Positions 9,280 through 18,084 are shown, counted from the stretch's first letter. The stretch: 64,000 bases of DNA from Pseudoalteromonas luteoviolacea (GCF_001750165.1 NZ_CP015412.1:682001-746000); one strand, 5' to 3'. Notes: generated from the letters alone by a model not told the origin. Numbers and translations: made by a program.

Positions 9280-9780
9280 AGATCAAGATTTTACTTACTT
9301 AGCTTTAAATTTGAGCACACATCTTGTTAAAGTGATAAATCACTGCACTAAGATTGCGGCTTTATTATCATGTTGTTGCTCTGTACTCGTCTTTTTTATC
9401 TTGAGATCACATTTTTACTAAGTGAGAATCATAGAGATCATATTTTTACTAACTTGAACATTGCTTACTTAGTAAAAATTTGCATTGACGCATAATAGAT
9501 CACTATTTTACTAACTCATTACGATATTTGGCGCCTCATCTACTGATATATAAATGAAGTGTCTAATTTTCAATGTTTTATCTTTCCTAATGATTATCAT
9601 AGATCATATTTTTACTAACATGAAGTTTGTTGAAAGGCGGTAGAGATCATATTTTTACTAAGTTGCTCTATACAGATCATATTTTTACTAACTTTAGATA
9701 TGCGATTTAAACGAGAGATCAGATTTTTACTAACTTCTGATGAGAAAAGTAGTCTATAGATCAGATTTTTACTTACTTAC
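9280..9780 (+). repeat. Cluster of nine direct GATC-containing ~20-bp repeats (plus one inverted partial copy)
   Basis: Consensus AGATCATATTTTTACTAAC, often followed by TT. GATC sites of the direct copies begin at 9281, 9405, 9436, 9498, 9602, 9645, 9675, 9717 and 9759. A partial inverted copy without GATC lies at 9461-9483. Step sizes are 124, 31, 62, 104, 43, 30, 42 and 42 bp, close to whole multiples of a 10.4-bp helical turn. The gap from 9210 to 9889 holds no gene, only this cluster and the hairpin before it. The role is unknown; an array of protein-binding sites is the simplest reading. Confidence 0.85.
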
Positions 9781-9889
9781 GTTAACTAAATCGCAAGCGA
9801 AAGAGGTTAGATGGTCGGGCTTCAGAAGCTCAGGTAGTAAAATAATGATCTCAGCGGCTGATATTCATTCAATCAGCCGCCGAAACCTG

Positions 9890-10225
9890 TTAGTGCAGGA
9901 TAGCTAGGATAGTAATTACACAAGTTGTCGCAGGAAGTACGTATAAAAGTGATCTCAGCCAGTGTGCTTTATAAGTCATACACAATGAAATGATGAGGAC
10001 AGACAGCGCCATTTGCCCACAAAACATTAAACTGCCATAGCCAATAGCTTGGGATAAATTGATGCTAAAGCTTAGTAAGATAATGATCCAAGCACCGTAA
10101 TTAAAACGCTGAGTTTGTGTTTGATTTGGACGTGAGCCAAACACACTTTTGTAATGCGATGTTTTGGCCATCGCAAATGCGTAAAAGGCGCTGAAACACA
10201 AAAGTGTCGCTAAGCTATAAATCAT
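9890..10225 (-). CDS. DUF3325 family membrane protein (iron-uptake accessory)
   Basis: A 111-residue inner-membrane protein with about four hydrophobic helices, matching the DUF3325 type. It is the last gene of a three-gene minus-strand operon and overlaps the PepSY gene by 4 bp (ATGA), implying translational coupling. DUF3649, PepSY and DUF3325 genes are usually found beside TonB-dependent siderophore receptors. The exact biochemical role is unknown. Confidence 0.8.
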   Translation of the reverse strand: MIYSLATLLCFSAFYAFAMAKTSHYKSVFGSRPNQTQTQRFNYGAWIIILLSFSINLSQAIGYGSLMFCGQMALSVLIISLCMTYKAHWLRSLLYVLPATTCVITILAILH

Positions 10226-11811
10226 ACTTTTTGCTCCCGACTTAAACGGCGGTTTTGTACTGAGCCTTGTTTGACGGTATTTTGTTTAGCGCCTAATTTG
10301 TTTCCTTGCAGATAGAAAATGACAGCAGTTGCTAAAAATGTGAGGTCAAAACTGGCTAAGATCCACTTCGCGTCCATTATGTATGTGATTAAATTGCCAT
10401 CCGTTGTCAGCGCGTTACAGACAGGTAAAAGCAGCCATACTGCGGCATTGAGGTAAGCAAACCTTTGCCAAGCACGACTAGAACGCCAAAGCCCAGCCGC
10501 TACTGTAGTAGCGAGCCAGATTAAAAAGAAAACGAGTATTTCTTTATCAGCCCGACCAATGATCTCAGCTGGTAATAATCTGTTCGCAAAGAAGAAACCT
10601 GCGGTTGCAAGGGGTAAGCCCATGATTGTGCCAAGATTCAATGCTTCGACTAACTTAAGCCCAAAGCTAGGTGATTGGTTTGGCTTTAAGCGTTCTCGAA
10701 TTCGCTTGGCCCACATTATGCACCCTGTGGCAATCATCACACACCCTGCTATACCGCAAATAAAATAAAGCCAACGTAGACCTGGGTGAGCGAGCCTGCC
10801 ACTATGTACAGCTATCATGCCGCCATATAAGACTTCACCACCACTGGGATCTAGACGAGCTGTTTTTATTAGCTCTCCGGTTGAGCCTGAGTATTGCCAG
10901 TATGGGTACTCATCACGAATAAGCGTACCATTGTCGCCATAGATTTTAATGGTGGCACTGAGGTTGGTTGGATGATCGACGATCACGCGCTTAATTTTCT
11001 GCTCGGGCCAGTTATGATGAAAGTGTGCAAAAGCACTATCAAATGCAGGTGAATTTAGAGTTTGTTCTGACTTTTCAATGCGCTGACGTTCAGGATAAAA
11101 GTCAGATCTAAAGCCTTTTAATCCATCTTCGTACAATGTATTAGCAGGATCTGGAAACAGCATAAATATCAAAGTAACTAGACCGGTATACGTGATCATA
11201 AGGTGGAATGGCAACGCCAGCACAGAAGATAAGTTGTGTGCATCTAACCAAGCTCTTACCCCTTTTTGTGGCCTAAATTGAAATAGGTCTTTAAAGATGC
11301 GCTTGTGGATAACAATGCCAGATATGAGTGCAATTAACATAAATAATGACGCTAAGCAGACTAACCAACGCGCTAGTTTTCGGTCCATATAATGCAAGTC
11401 GAAGTGCAATCGATAAAAAAAGTTACCGCCTCGGGTATCTACTATGCCTTCTACGTGAGTTAATGTATTTGGGTCAAGGCGTTCATCTACCCATTTATCC
11501 CGTTTACCTTCTGGTTGGCTGTGACGGTGAGATACATGTACCTCTGGTTGTCTGGGTGAAGGCAGGCCTATCCACCACCTGTTTGCTTCAGGTGCTTTGT
11601 CATGCAGGTAGTCAAGCCCAGCGCTGATTAAGGCTTTTTGATCTACTGGTTTATTGTCAATACTATGAACAGCAGGCTGGTTCCAGAGGCTAATTTCATG
11701 ACGGAAAAAGCTGATTGTGCCGGCAAAGAAAATTAAAAATAATAGCCAACACAACAAAAGACCAACCCAAGTATGTAGCCAAGTCATTGAGCGAAAAAAA
11801 CTGTCTTTCAT
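10222..11811 (-). CDS. PepSY-associated TM helix protein (PiuB-like, iron uptake)
   Basis: A 529-residue inner-membrane protein of the PepSY_TM/PiuB type, linked to siderophore or haem iron use, possibly as a ferric reductase. The first helix lies near residues 12-32 (WLHTWVGLLLCWLLFLIFF). A long periplasmic PepSY region holds HxxxxRK and conserved His residues. Paired helices follow near 145-170 and 200-220, then a C-terminal block of four to five helices. It overlaps both neighbours by 4 bp. Regulation by Fur is suggested by sites upstream of the first gene. Confidence 0.88.
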   Translation of the reverse strand: MKDSFFRSMTWLHTWVGLLLCWLLFLIFFAGTISFFRHEISLWNQPAVHSIDNKPVDQKALISAGLDYLHDKAPEANRWWIGLPSPRQPEVHVSHRHSQPEGKRDKWVDERLDPNTLTHVEGIVDTRGGNFFYRLHFDLHYMDRKLARWLVCLASLFMLIALISGIVIHKRIFKDLFQFRPQKGVRAWLDAHNLSSVLALPFHLMITYTGLVTLIFMLFPDPANTLYEDGLKGFRSDFYPERQRIEKSEQTLNSPAFDSAFAHFHHNWPEQKIKRVIVDHPTNLSATIKIYGDNGTLIRDEYPYWQYSGSTGELIKTARLDPSGGEVLYGGMIAVHSGRLAHPGLRWLYFICGIAGCVMIATGCIMWAKRIRERLKPNQSPSFGLKLVEALNLGTIMGLPLATAGFFFANRLLPAEIIGRADKEILVFFLIWLATTVAAGLWRSSRAWQRFAYLNAAVWLLLPVCNALTTDGNLITYIMDAKWILASFDLTFLATAVIFYLQGNKLGAKQNTVKQGSVQNRRLSREQKV

Positions 11812-12107
11812 ATACTTCCCTGAATGTAGCTCGTGAATAGCGCAATTACGCCAGTACTAATAACTAAAGCCACCCATACCTTGAGCAAGGAGCGAGCAGC
11901 AAAAACGGCAATAAATACACAGCTATAAATTAATATGCTTGCACATACACTGTATAAGACGGCATCGACTCTACTCGTAGGAAGCAAAAGACTTAATAAT
12001 GAAATACAGTAGGCTGTGAAAAAGTATCCACCTAAAATTGCAGCGCAAAATCGGGACGCAACGCTCAACCTATATTGAAAAGTCAAAGCATTATCGGCGT
12101 GTGACAT
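11808..12107 (-). CDS. DUF3649 family membrane protein (first gene of iron operon)
   Basis: A 99-residue protein with three hydrophobic helices, matching DUF3649. It heads the operon and overlaps the PepSY gene by 4 bp. Two Fur-like sequences lie in the 80 bp upstream of its ATG. No TonB-dependent receptor is next to it in this window, which is unusual for the set. Confidence 0.78.
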   Translation of the reverse strand: MSHADNALTFQYRLSVASRFCAAILGGYFFTAYCISLLSLLLPTSRVDAVLYSVCASILIYSCVFIAVFAARSLLKVWVALVISTGVIALFTSYIQGSI

Positions 12108-12123
12108 AACGTTCCTAAATTTT

Positions 12124-12180
12124 TTTATCAGATAAATGATTATCTACGAATAGTTTTGTAAATAACAGTAATTATCATTG
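12124..12180 (-). promoter_or_regulatory. Two candidate Fur boxes upstream of the iron operon
   Basis: In the 316-bp gene-free gap 12108-12423, GATAAATGATTATC (12131-12144) and ATAACAGTAATTATCATT (about 12162-12179) both resemble the Fur consensus GATAATGATAATCATTATC. They lie 15-75 bp before the DUF3649 start, where a repressor would block transcription. The rest of the gap is A+T-rich, with no recognisable gene. Confidence 0.55.
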
Positions 12181-12423
12181 CTAAATACAATTAAAAATAG
12201 AGTGTCGTAATTTGAAATGAAATTAGTTAAAACTTTCGTTACAACAAGGAGAAGAAATTAATTTTTTGGTAAAGATGGCGTTTTCTTTTGAATTAATTTA
12301 TTCCTTACTGGGCTGAAAGTATTATATGATTGAAAAAGTTAGAGATGGTGTGAATTTATATTTGGTTATACCGGTCTAGTTACGTAATGATAGCGTACTA
12401 TTTTTTAAGAATGCAGAATAACC

Positions 12424-12990
12424 ATGAAGTTATTAGATGAGATAGCTGCTTGTCGTTTGTGTCATACACAGTTCGGTCATATGCCCTCTCCTGTTGTGCA
12501 AGGTAATGCCAGCGCGAAGGTACTGATCGCAGGTCAGGCACCCAGTATGACTGTGCATAAAACAGGTAAGCCTTTTAATGATGCGAGTGGTACAAAGCTG
12601 CGGGATTGGTTGGGCGTTACTGAGCAACAGTTTTATGACCCATCATTATTTGCCATTATCCCAATGGCGTTCTGTTACCCGGGAAAAGGTAAAACAGGCG
12701 ATAAAGCGCCACCCAAAATATGTGCAAAAACGTGGCGTGAAAAACTATTGGCTGAGTTTAATCAGGTAGAGTTTACAATATTGATTGGGCAGTATGCGCA
12801 ATCTTATCACTTGACGAGCTACACAAATGTCACTGAGGCAGTACAAAACTGGGAAAAGTTTATGCCGACTAGGATGCCATTACCACACCCTAGCCCTCGA
12901 AATCATTATTGGCTAAAGCGTAACCCTTGGTTTGAAATAAATGCAATTCCTGCATTAAAAAAACGCATATCAGACATTTTGACGAGTTAA
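12424..12990 (+). CDS. Uracil-DNA glycosylase family protein
   Basis: A 188-residue member of the uracil-DNA-glycosylase superfamily. The N-terminus has CRLCHTQFGH, then VLIAGQAPS (the GxxPG-like motif region), TGKPFNDASGTKLRDWLG, and a late LPHPSPRNHYWLKRNPWFE segment in the position of the family HPSP motif. Only two N-terminal Cys are close together, so a full Fe-S cluster as in family 4 is uncertain. It probably acts on uracil or related bases in DNA, but related small clades have unproven activity. It is a single gene. Confidence 0.8.
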   Translation: MKLLDEIAACRLCHTQFGHMPSPVVQGNASAKVLIAGQAPSMTVHKTGKPFNDASGTKLRDWLGVTEQQFYDPSLFAIIPMAFCYPGKGKTGDKAPPKICAKTWREKLLAEFNQVEFTILIGQYAQSYHLTSYTNVTEAVQNWEKFMPTRMPLPHPSPRNHYWLKRNPWFEINAIPALKKRISDILTS

Positions 12991-13098
12991 TCAAACTGTA
13001 TGTCATCTCAAAGGAGTTGCGAAAGTGCCAGACATCTACCATAATCGCCAAATACTTTGGTTTACAAAAAATAACATTTTAATTCAAAGGAACTGAAA

Positions 13099-13488
13099 AT
13101 GATTTACCATTTATCGGGATGGATCTCGGTGTTGATTTCAATTTTTGCTATTTACCCAAGTTACCAGCCTGGCGCAAATTCGGTTATTGGCTTTTATTTG
13201 TGCTTATTTGCCTTATTGGTTTCTGCTTTTGCTAGTCACCTTGGGCATTCTCTGTATTATCGAGCAGCATTTGTACTGTCTATCATTAATGTATTGTTTG
13301 TGAATGATGGTACTAATTTATCATTACTTACCAGTGAAAATGACTGGGTTTACATCGGATCCATGTATGGTATTTACATTGTTGTGAGCAGTATATGTGG
13401 GTTCTTGGTAAGCAGAGAAGATTTGCTAGGCAATAGCATACGAAGAAAACAAACCAAGAGAGAACAAAAGCGCGCTGCATATCGGTAA
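13099..13488 (+). CDS. Hypothetical inner-membrane protein, 129 residues
   Basis: About four hydrophobic segments at residues 5-22, 28-45, 55-70 and 88-105 precede a strongly basic tail (RRKQTKREQKRAAYR). A clear AAAGGA site lies 8 bp before the ATG. No family was recognised. The following gap 13489-13789 is A+T-rich and shows no gene. Confidence 0.65.
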   Translation: MIYHLSGWISVLISIFAIYPSYQPGANSVIGFYLCLFALLVSAFASHLGHSLYYRAAFVLSIINVLFVNDGTNLSLLTSENDWVYIGSMYGIYIVVSSICGFLVSREDLLGNSIRRKQTKREQKRAAYR

Positions 13489-13789
13489 GCTAAAAAATTA
13501 ATATTTTTATTGTAAATGATTGTGAAAATTTATTTTTTTGCATTTGTTTACATCTGTATTGTTATTGAATTGTGTACCTACTTTTTCAAGTTAACTACAT
13601 CATCTTTGATGAATGCCCACATCAGCTCAGCCTTATTGTTATTTAACCCAGACAGCCCTGTCGCCATTTCTACAATCGCCTTATTTTAAATCAAAGTTGT
13701 TCTAAACTTAGTGTTATAGATTAAATAGCGACCGTGTTAGTGTCTAAAAGTGAGCAGCGCACTTCAATATTAGTCCGTAAGGAGAAAGT

Positions 13790-14284
13790 ATGTACTGGGG
13801 TTTAGTCGTCTTAATCATTCTCGCCGGTTTCTGGGTGCATAACCGTTATAGCTCTGAATCACAGGACTTTCCGCCAATAGAAACCGATCCAAATGACCCT
13901 CTAGTTTTAGAGGCTGTTGCACTTGCTAAGGCGACATTAGATGAGTTTCGGATTTTATTCATAAGATATCCAAAAGATGCATTTGTAAAACTGGGCTTTG
14001 AAAGTGATAGAGGCGTAGTTGAACATTTAGGTGCTCATGTAGAATCAATTAAGGGTAATGAAGTCAGTGTTTTTTTGGTTACCCCACCGATCACGCATAC
14101 TGGAAAAATGGCCCACAATTACGTGTGTCAATTAGAAGATATAGAAGACTGGCAGATCACGGATAACGCTGGAAATATTTATGGAGGGTATATTCAACGG
14201 GCTATGTTTACGATTGCCGAGCGTGAGGGCATTGCTCTTCCTGCTGGGCTCAAAGCAATGCAAGATAAATATGTCGATGTTTAA
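13790..14284 (+). CDS. DUF2314 domain protein with N-terminal membrane anchor
   Basis: A 164-residue protein with one N-terminal membrane segment (residues 3-16), then a DUF2314-like domain: PKDAFVKLGFESDRGVVEHLGAHV, NEVSVFLVTPP and the closing EDIEDWQITD. DUF2314 proteins (YegJ-like) have no established function. A GGAG site precedes the ATG. Its 3' end overlaps the converging acetyltransferase gene by 4 bp. Confidence 0.75.
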   Translation: MYWGLVVLIILAGFWVHNRYSSESQDFPPIETDPNDPLVLEAVALAKATLDEFRILFIRYPKDAFVKLGFESDRGVVEHLGAHVESIKGNEVSVFLVTPPITHTGKMAHNYVCQLEDIEDWQITDNAGNIYGGYIQRAMFTIAEREGIALPAGLKAMQDKYVDV

Positions 14285-14763
14285 GGTTGTTCTGCAAAGT
14301 CTTTAAGTGCTTGTCCGGTCAGACGATAGATAATCCATTCATCCTGCGGTTCGGCCCCAATGCTTTGGTAAAAATCGATTGCAGGCTTGTTCCAATCTAA
14401 AACAACCCATTCAAAACGACCACAGTCTTTTTGTACCGCGGTTTGAGCTAGATGTTTCATCAGCGCTTTACCTGCGCCTACGCCGCGTTTGTCTTGCGTT
14501 ACATATAAATCTTCTAGGTATAATCCATACTTACCTAACCATGTAGAATAATTGAAAAAATAGACGGCAAAACCAATGGCTTCGCCATTTTGCTCACAGA
14601 TCAGTGCATGTGCTCTTACATCATCGCCGAAGAGCTTTTTTTCAATATCCTGTACTGTATTTTTAACCGCTTCAGGCTCTTTTTCATAAATCGCTAATTC
14701 ATTAATAAAGTGTAAGATTGTGGCTGCATCTTGAATCTCTGCGGGACGGATAGATACGCTCAT
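14281..14763 (-). CDS. GNAT acetyltransferase, diamine/thialysine acetyltransferase type
   Basis: A 160-residue GNAT enzyme using acetyl-CoA. Typical SAT-family features are FINELAIYEKEPEAV near residue 19, YSTWLGKYGLYLEDLYV at about 74-90, the acetyl-CoA loop QDKRGVGAGKALM and the terminal FYQSIGA. The likely substrate is a small amine such as a polyamine or thialysine, which is inferred from the subfamily. The divergent LysR gene may regulate it. Confidence 0.85.
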   Translation of the reverse strand: MSVSIRPAEIQDAATILHFINELAIYEKEPEAVKNTVQDIEKKLFGDDVRAHALICEQNGEAIGFAVYFFNYSTWLGKYGLYLEDLYVTQDKRGVGAGKALMKHLAQTAVQKDCGRFEWVVLDWNKPAIDFYQSIGAEPQDEWIIYRLTGQALKDFAEQP

Positions 14764-14824
14764 GGTGATTTATTCCTGTTTGACTTAGATGTATGTGAGT
14801 GTACTGTGTAGTAACACATGAATA

Positions 14825-14843
14825 AAGTGCATAGTTTGCACTT
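14825..14843. promoter_or_regulatory. Candidate LysR operator (perfect dyad)
   Basis: AAGTGCA and TGCACTT form perfect 7-bp arms around a 5-bp spacer (TAGTT), 18 bp before the LysR start and between it and the divergent acetyltransferase gene. Size and position fit autoregulation by a LysR-type protein. Confidence 0.6.
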
Positions 14844-14861
14844 AGTATATGCATTAAGTAC

Positions 14862-15779
14862 ATGAATAATATACCGAACATAGATTTAAACTTATTGAAG
14901 CTGTTTGCTGTGTTGTATCAAACTGGTTCTGTCACTCAAACAGCCAGTATTTTGCATATGAGCCAATCAGCGTGCAGTCATGCTTTGACTCGGTTGCGCT
15001 TAAGGTTAAAAGATGAACTATTCGTCAGGGAAAATAACCGGATGCTGGCCACGGATTATGCCAATAGATTAGCCGCTGACGTTTTACCTGCCTTTGAAGC
15101 GATCACTTTGGGTCTGCAAGGAGCAAAACGATTTGATCCGCAACAAGTAGAGCGGCTTACATTGGCTGCCACAGATTATACGGCATGGTGTTTGAAGCCA
15201 TTTTTAAGTGACATCTTATCTCGGTTCACTAACTTGTCTATTCAAATAATTCAATTGGAAGAGCGTATTCCCGTTCAGGCATTGAAAGACCTAAAGTTAG
15301 ATCTTGTATGTGGTTTTGAACACCAGCAAGAAACGTTAGAAGGTTTGGCACAATTAAATTGCTTCGAAGGACACTATGTGACTTTAAGCTGTAAAACGCG
15401 TTCATTACCCAATCAATTGTCGTTGCAAACTTTTTTGTCAAAATCGCATGTGCTGATTTCACCTTGGAACGAAACGCGAGGGATAGTGGATCGTATTTTG
15501 GCACAATCTAGAAAGTCCCGTCATATCGTCGTGGGAACGCCACATATGCTCAATGCACCAGCGCTTATAAAAGACACTGACTGGCTGATCACTCTGCCAG
15601 CAAGGTATGCAGAACATATTGCAAATGAATATCAACTGTCCATCCATATGCCACCCATCAATGTGCCCAATTACCGCGTGAAATTATATTGGCACAAAAC
15701 GCGTCAGCGAGACCCTAAATTACAATGGTTTGTGTCGCAGTTTTGTCAATTCTACGGTTTACATCACGAACTAGAGTAA
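14862..15779 (+). CDS. LysR-family transcriptional regulator
   Basis: A 305-residue LysR regulator. The N-terminal winged HTH (residues 8-66) has the LNLLKLFAVLYQTGSVTQTA pattern and SQSACSHALTRLR recognition helix of the NodD/SyrM-like branch. The periplasmic-binding-like effector domain fills the rest. The ligand is unknown. It is divergent from the GNAT gene, with a perfect dyad between them, so autoregulation and control of that gene are likely but inferred. Confidence 0.9.
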   Translation: MNNIPNIDLNLLKLFAVLYQTGSVTQTASILHMSQSACSHALTRLRLRLKDELFVRENNRMLATDYANRLAADVLPAFEAITLGLQGAKRFDPQQVERLTLAATDYTAWCLKPFLSDILSRFTNLSIQIIQLEERIPVQALKDLKLDLVCGFEHQQETLEGLAQLNCFEGHYVTLSCKTRSLPNQLSLQTFLSKSHVLISPWNETRGIVDRILAQSRKSRHIVVGTPHMLNAPALIKDTDWLITLPARYAEHIANEYQLSIHMPPINVPNYRVKLYWHKTRQRDPKLQWFVSQFCQFYGLHHELE

Positions 15780-15906
15780 CGCTTTTTGCACAAGCCACGT
15801 ATTCCTATATGTCTTAATACACATTCTTACAAGATAGCCACTTGCTAAGTGAACGATACATATAATACTTGCGTATAAGCTGTTGAACACAAATGATGGA
15901 TTAAAA

Positions 15907-16431
15907 ATGAAACAGTTTAAAAATAGTGTATTGGCGTTGTTCCTCGTTGTGAGTGGCTTGGCCAATAGCAGTGAAAATATAGCGCTTGATTTGACAAAAG
16001 ACATGACGCAAGTTGGGCAAACAGCGCGAATGACGTATTTGTTTTGGGACGTTTATGATATCAGACTTTATTCGCCCTCCGGTCGATACGAACCTTTTGA
16101 GCCGTTTGTATTGCAGCTTACGTATCTACGTGATTTGGATGGGCAGGAAATTGCGAAACGCTCGCTAGAAGAAATGCAAAAGCAAGGTTTTAATGATGCT
16201 GCCCTTGGAGAGGTCTGGTTGGAGAAAATGAAGGCGATCTTCCCAGATGTTTCAGAAAACTACTCACTGTATGGCGTTAGAGACGTAAAGGGAGCGACAC
16301 GTTTTTATGATTCTGAAAAGTTTTTAGGTGAAATCACAGATCAAAGTTTTACTAAGTGGTTTTTCGATATCTGGTTGAGTGAAAAAACCACAGAGCCAAA
16401 AATGCGCTTGAAGTTACTAGGAGAAAAATAA
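15907..16431 (+). CDS. Chalcone isomerase-like protein, exported
   Basis: A 174-residue protein with a signal peptide (MKQFKNSVLALFLVVSGLA) and the bacterial chalcone-isomerase-like fold: FWDVYDIRLYSPSGRYEPFEPF, LQLTYLRDLDGQEIAKRSLEEM, then FFDIWLSEKT. These proteins do not make flavonoids. In many Proteobacteria the gene clusters with DUF3833 and other genes linked to furan fatty acids and lipid oxidation stress. ATG at 15907 gives a proper signal peptide; an upstream TTG at 15883 would put a polar stretch before it. Its stop overlaps the next start (TAATG). Confidence 0.82.
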   Translation: MKQFKNSVLALFLVVSGLANSSENIALDLTKDMTQVGQTARMTYLFWDVYDIRLYSPSGRYEPFEPFVLQLTYLRDLDGQEIAKRSLEEMQKQGFNDAALGEVWLEKMKAIFPDVSENYSLYGVRDVKGATRFYDSEKFLGEITDQSFTKWFFDIWLSEKTTEPKMRLKLLGEK

Positions 16432-16994
16432 TGAAAATGGTTGTTTTACTTTGCGCCTTAGTATTGCTATCGGCTTGTCGTAGCTCAGTACAAAGCGATG
16501 TATATCAAAATATGACGCCAAACATCGATGTGTATGATTTTTTTGATGGGCAGGTAAATGCATGGGGTATTGTGCAAAATCGCAGTGGTGAGTTGGTACA
16601 GCGTTTTAAAGTGCGTATTGAAGGCTCTGTTAATCATGTTGGTGAACTGGTCTTGGATGAAGCGTTCACTTATGGTTATGGTGATGGTGTTAAGCAGCGT
16701 GTCTGGACAATCAAAAATGGTGATAATGGGCTTACAGGTAGCGCACCGGATATTGCAACGACTGCTATTGGCACGGTATATGGTAACGCTTTGAGATGGC
16801 AATATGAGATGGATTTACCTGTCGATGATACCACTTACCGAGTTGTGTTTGACGATTGGATGTGGGCCTTTGATAAGTGTACCTTGATGAATCGCTCCTA
16901 CATCAAAAAGTTTGGCTTGGTGATGGCCGAAGTGACAATTTTCATGCAAAACACAGAAGTTAGCAAAGGCTGTACAGGGGCTTTACACCCATAA
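16431..16994 (+). CDS. DUF3833 family lipoprotein
   Basis: A 187-residue lipoprotein with the lipobox LLSAC and a DUF3833 beta-rich domain (DFFDGQVNAWGIVQNRSGELVQRFKV, DEAFTYGYGDGVKQRVWTI). It is translationally coupled to the chalcone-isomerase-like gene. The pair is a known association in clusters for modified membrane lipids, but the remaining cluster genes are absent here. Its role is inferred. Confidence 0.82.
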   Translation: MKMVVLLCALVLLSACRSSVQSDVYQNMTPNIDVYDFFDGQVNAWGIVQNRSGELVQRFKVRIEGSVNHVGELVLDEAFTYGYGDGVKQRVWTIKNGDNGLTGSAPDIATTAIGTVYGNALRWQYEMDLPVDDTTYRVVFDDWMWAFDKCTLMNRSYIKKFGLVMAEVTIFMQNTEVSKGCTGALHP

Positions 16995-17013
16995 CTAATC
17001 TATTTATCGTTTT

Positions 17014-17046
17014 ATAAAGTGTGCATTTAGCCTGCACACTTTATTC
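17014..17046. terminator. Rho-independent terminator after DUF3833 gene
   Basis: A perfect 12-bp stem, ATAAAGTGTGCA (17014-17025) with its complement at 17033-17044, has a 7-base loop and ends in T-rich sequence. Confidence 0.8.
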
Positions 17047-17164
17047 TATCTACAAGTCTTTCTAACGCAAACTTTCAACCCGTACATTCAGCGTAAATTT
17101 ATCTTGTTCCCTTTATATTCTTGCTCCACTTATTGACTGTGTTACGTATGATTAGGATTATAAA

Positions 17165-17716
17165 ATGGCGCCCGGAACGCATTTGTTATTGAGCTGGGCA
17201 CTGTCCGCCACAGTTGTACAAAGTCGGAGAAATCGTGTACTTGCTAGTCTCTCTGGGGTAGCGCCTGATTTAGATGGAATCGGGGTCGTTGTCGATCTCA
17301 TCTTTGCCAAATCTAACCTGTATGGTAAATACCATCATGTCTTAGGACATAATTTATTAGCTGCATTGTTGATAGCATCGATATGTGCTTTTTTAGCAAA
17401 GTCGCATAAGGTGAGTATGTGGTGCCTGTCATTTATTTGTTTTCATTTACATATTATATGCGATGTGCTCGGTTCAAAAGGCCCTGACGGTTTTCAATGG
17501 CCTATTCAATATCTCTATCCTTTTTCCACTGATTTTACTTTGACTTGGTCTGGGCAATGGGAATTAAATGCTTGGCAAAATCAATTGATAACTATGTTGT
17601 TAGTGCTGGTTTGCGTTTATATCAGCGCAACCAAGAAGATCTTATTTTTTGAGATATTTGGTCGCTGTATAAACGCTGAGGTGTTTAATATGTATGAAAA
17701 ATACATAAAAAGGTGA
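17165..17716 (+). CDS. Membrane-bound metal-dependent hydrolase-like protein (YdjM/DUF457 type)
   Basis: A 183-residue inner-membrane protein with the conserved polar residues of the YdjM/DUF457 family: GTHLLLSW near the start, GVAPDLDG, KYHHVLGHN and HLHIICDVLGSKGPDG, all likely metal-binding His/Asp positions. Three to four hydrophobic helices are spaced between them. The substrate is unknown. In E. coli, ydjM is LexA-regulated; no SOS box is evident upstream here. The C-terminal tail after residue 160 is poorly conserved in character. Confidence 0.75.
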   Translation: MAPGTHLLLSWALSATVVQSRRNRVLASLSGVAPDLDGIGVVVDLIFAKSNLYGKYHHVLGHNLLAALLIASICAFLAKSHKVSMWCLSFICFHLHIICDVLGSKGPDGFQWPIQYLYPFSTDFTLTWSGQWELNAWQNQLITMLLVLVCVYISATKKILFFEIFGRCINAEVFNMYEKYIKR

Positions 17717-17766
17717 CAGATTCATATCACGGTTTTTTTACGTATATGCGCGGGCATGTCAGTAGA

Positions 17767-18084
17767 CTAGAGTTTACCCTGCATGTAGGCATCAATCTCT
17801 TCGGCCATATGAGACTCAATGTCATCTTCTAAATCTGATTTAGTCGTCTCATGCATGGATATAAACTTAGTGGCTTGCTCTGCGCTCAGTAATTTGTTCT
17901 TCACTCTATATTCCCACTCAGGCAGGGTTTTGTCATATCGTGGCACTACGCTCACAGTCGCAAATTGATTTTGCCAAGGAGATGCGTTTTCCTTTTTACA
18001 AAACGCTTCGATATGGTCTTTTCCTTGCGGGCCCATACAACCCGGTTCTAAGCGTAATTGGACATAGAGTAATAAGTCACTCAT
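17767..18084 (-). CDS. Hypothetical protein, 105 residues
   Basis: A small acidic cytoplasmic protein (SDLLLYVQLRLEPGCMGPQGKDHIEAFCKKENASP...) rich in Glu and Asp towards the C-terminus. No family was recognised. ATG at 18084 was chosen over GTG at 18090 because GGAG lies 5 bp upstream of it. Confidence 0.6.
   Translation of the reverse strand: MSDLLLYVQLRLEPGCMGPQGKDHIEAFCKKENASPWQNQFATVSVVPRYDKTLPEWEYRVKNKLLSAEQATKFISMHETTKSDLEDDIESHMAEEIDAYMQGKL

Noticed and set aside
16338..16357. A GATC-repeat-like sequence inside the chalcone-isomerase-like gene (AGATCAAAGTTTTACTAAGT), and a similar one near 32489 in the DJ-1 gene
   Set aside because: Both encode ordinary residues in conserved proteins, have several mismatches to the consensus and are single, so chance similarity is likely.
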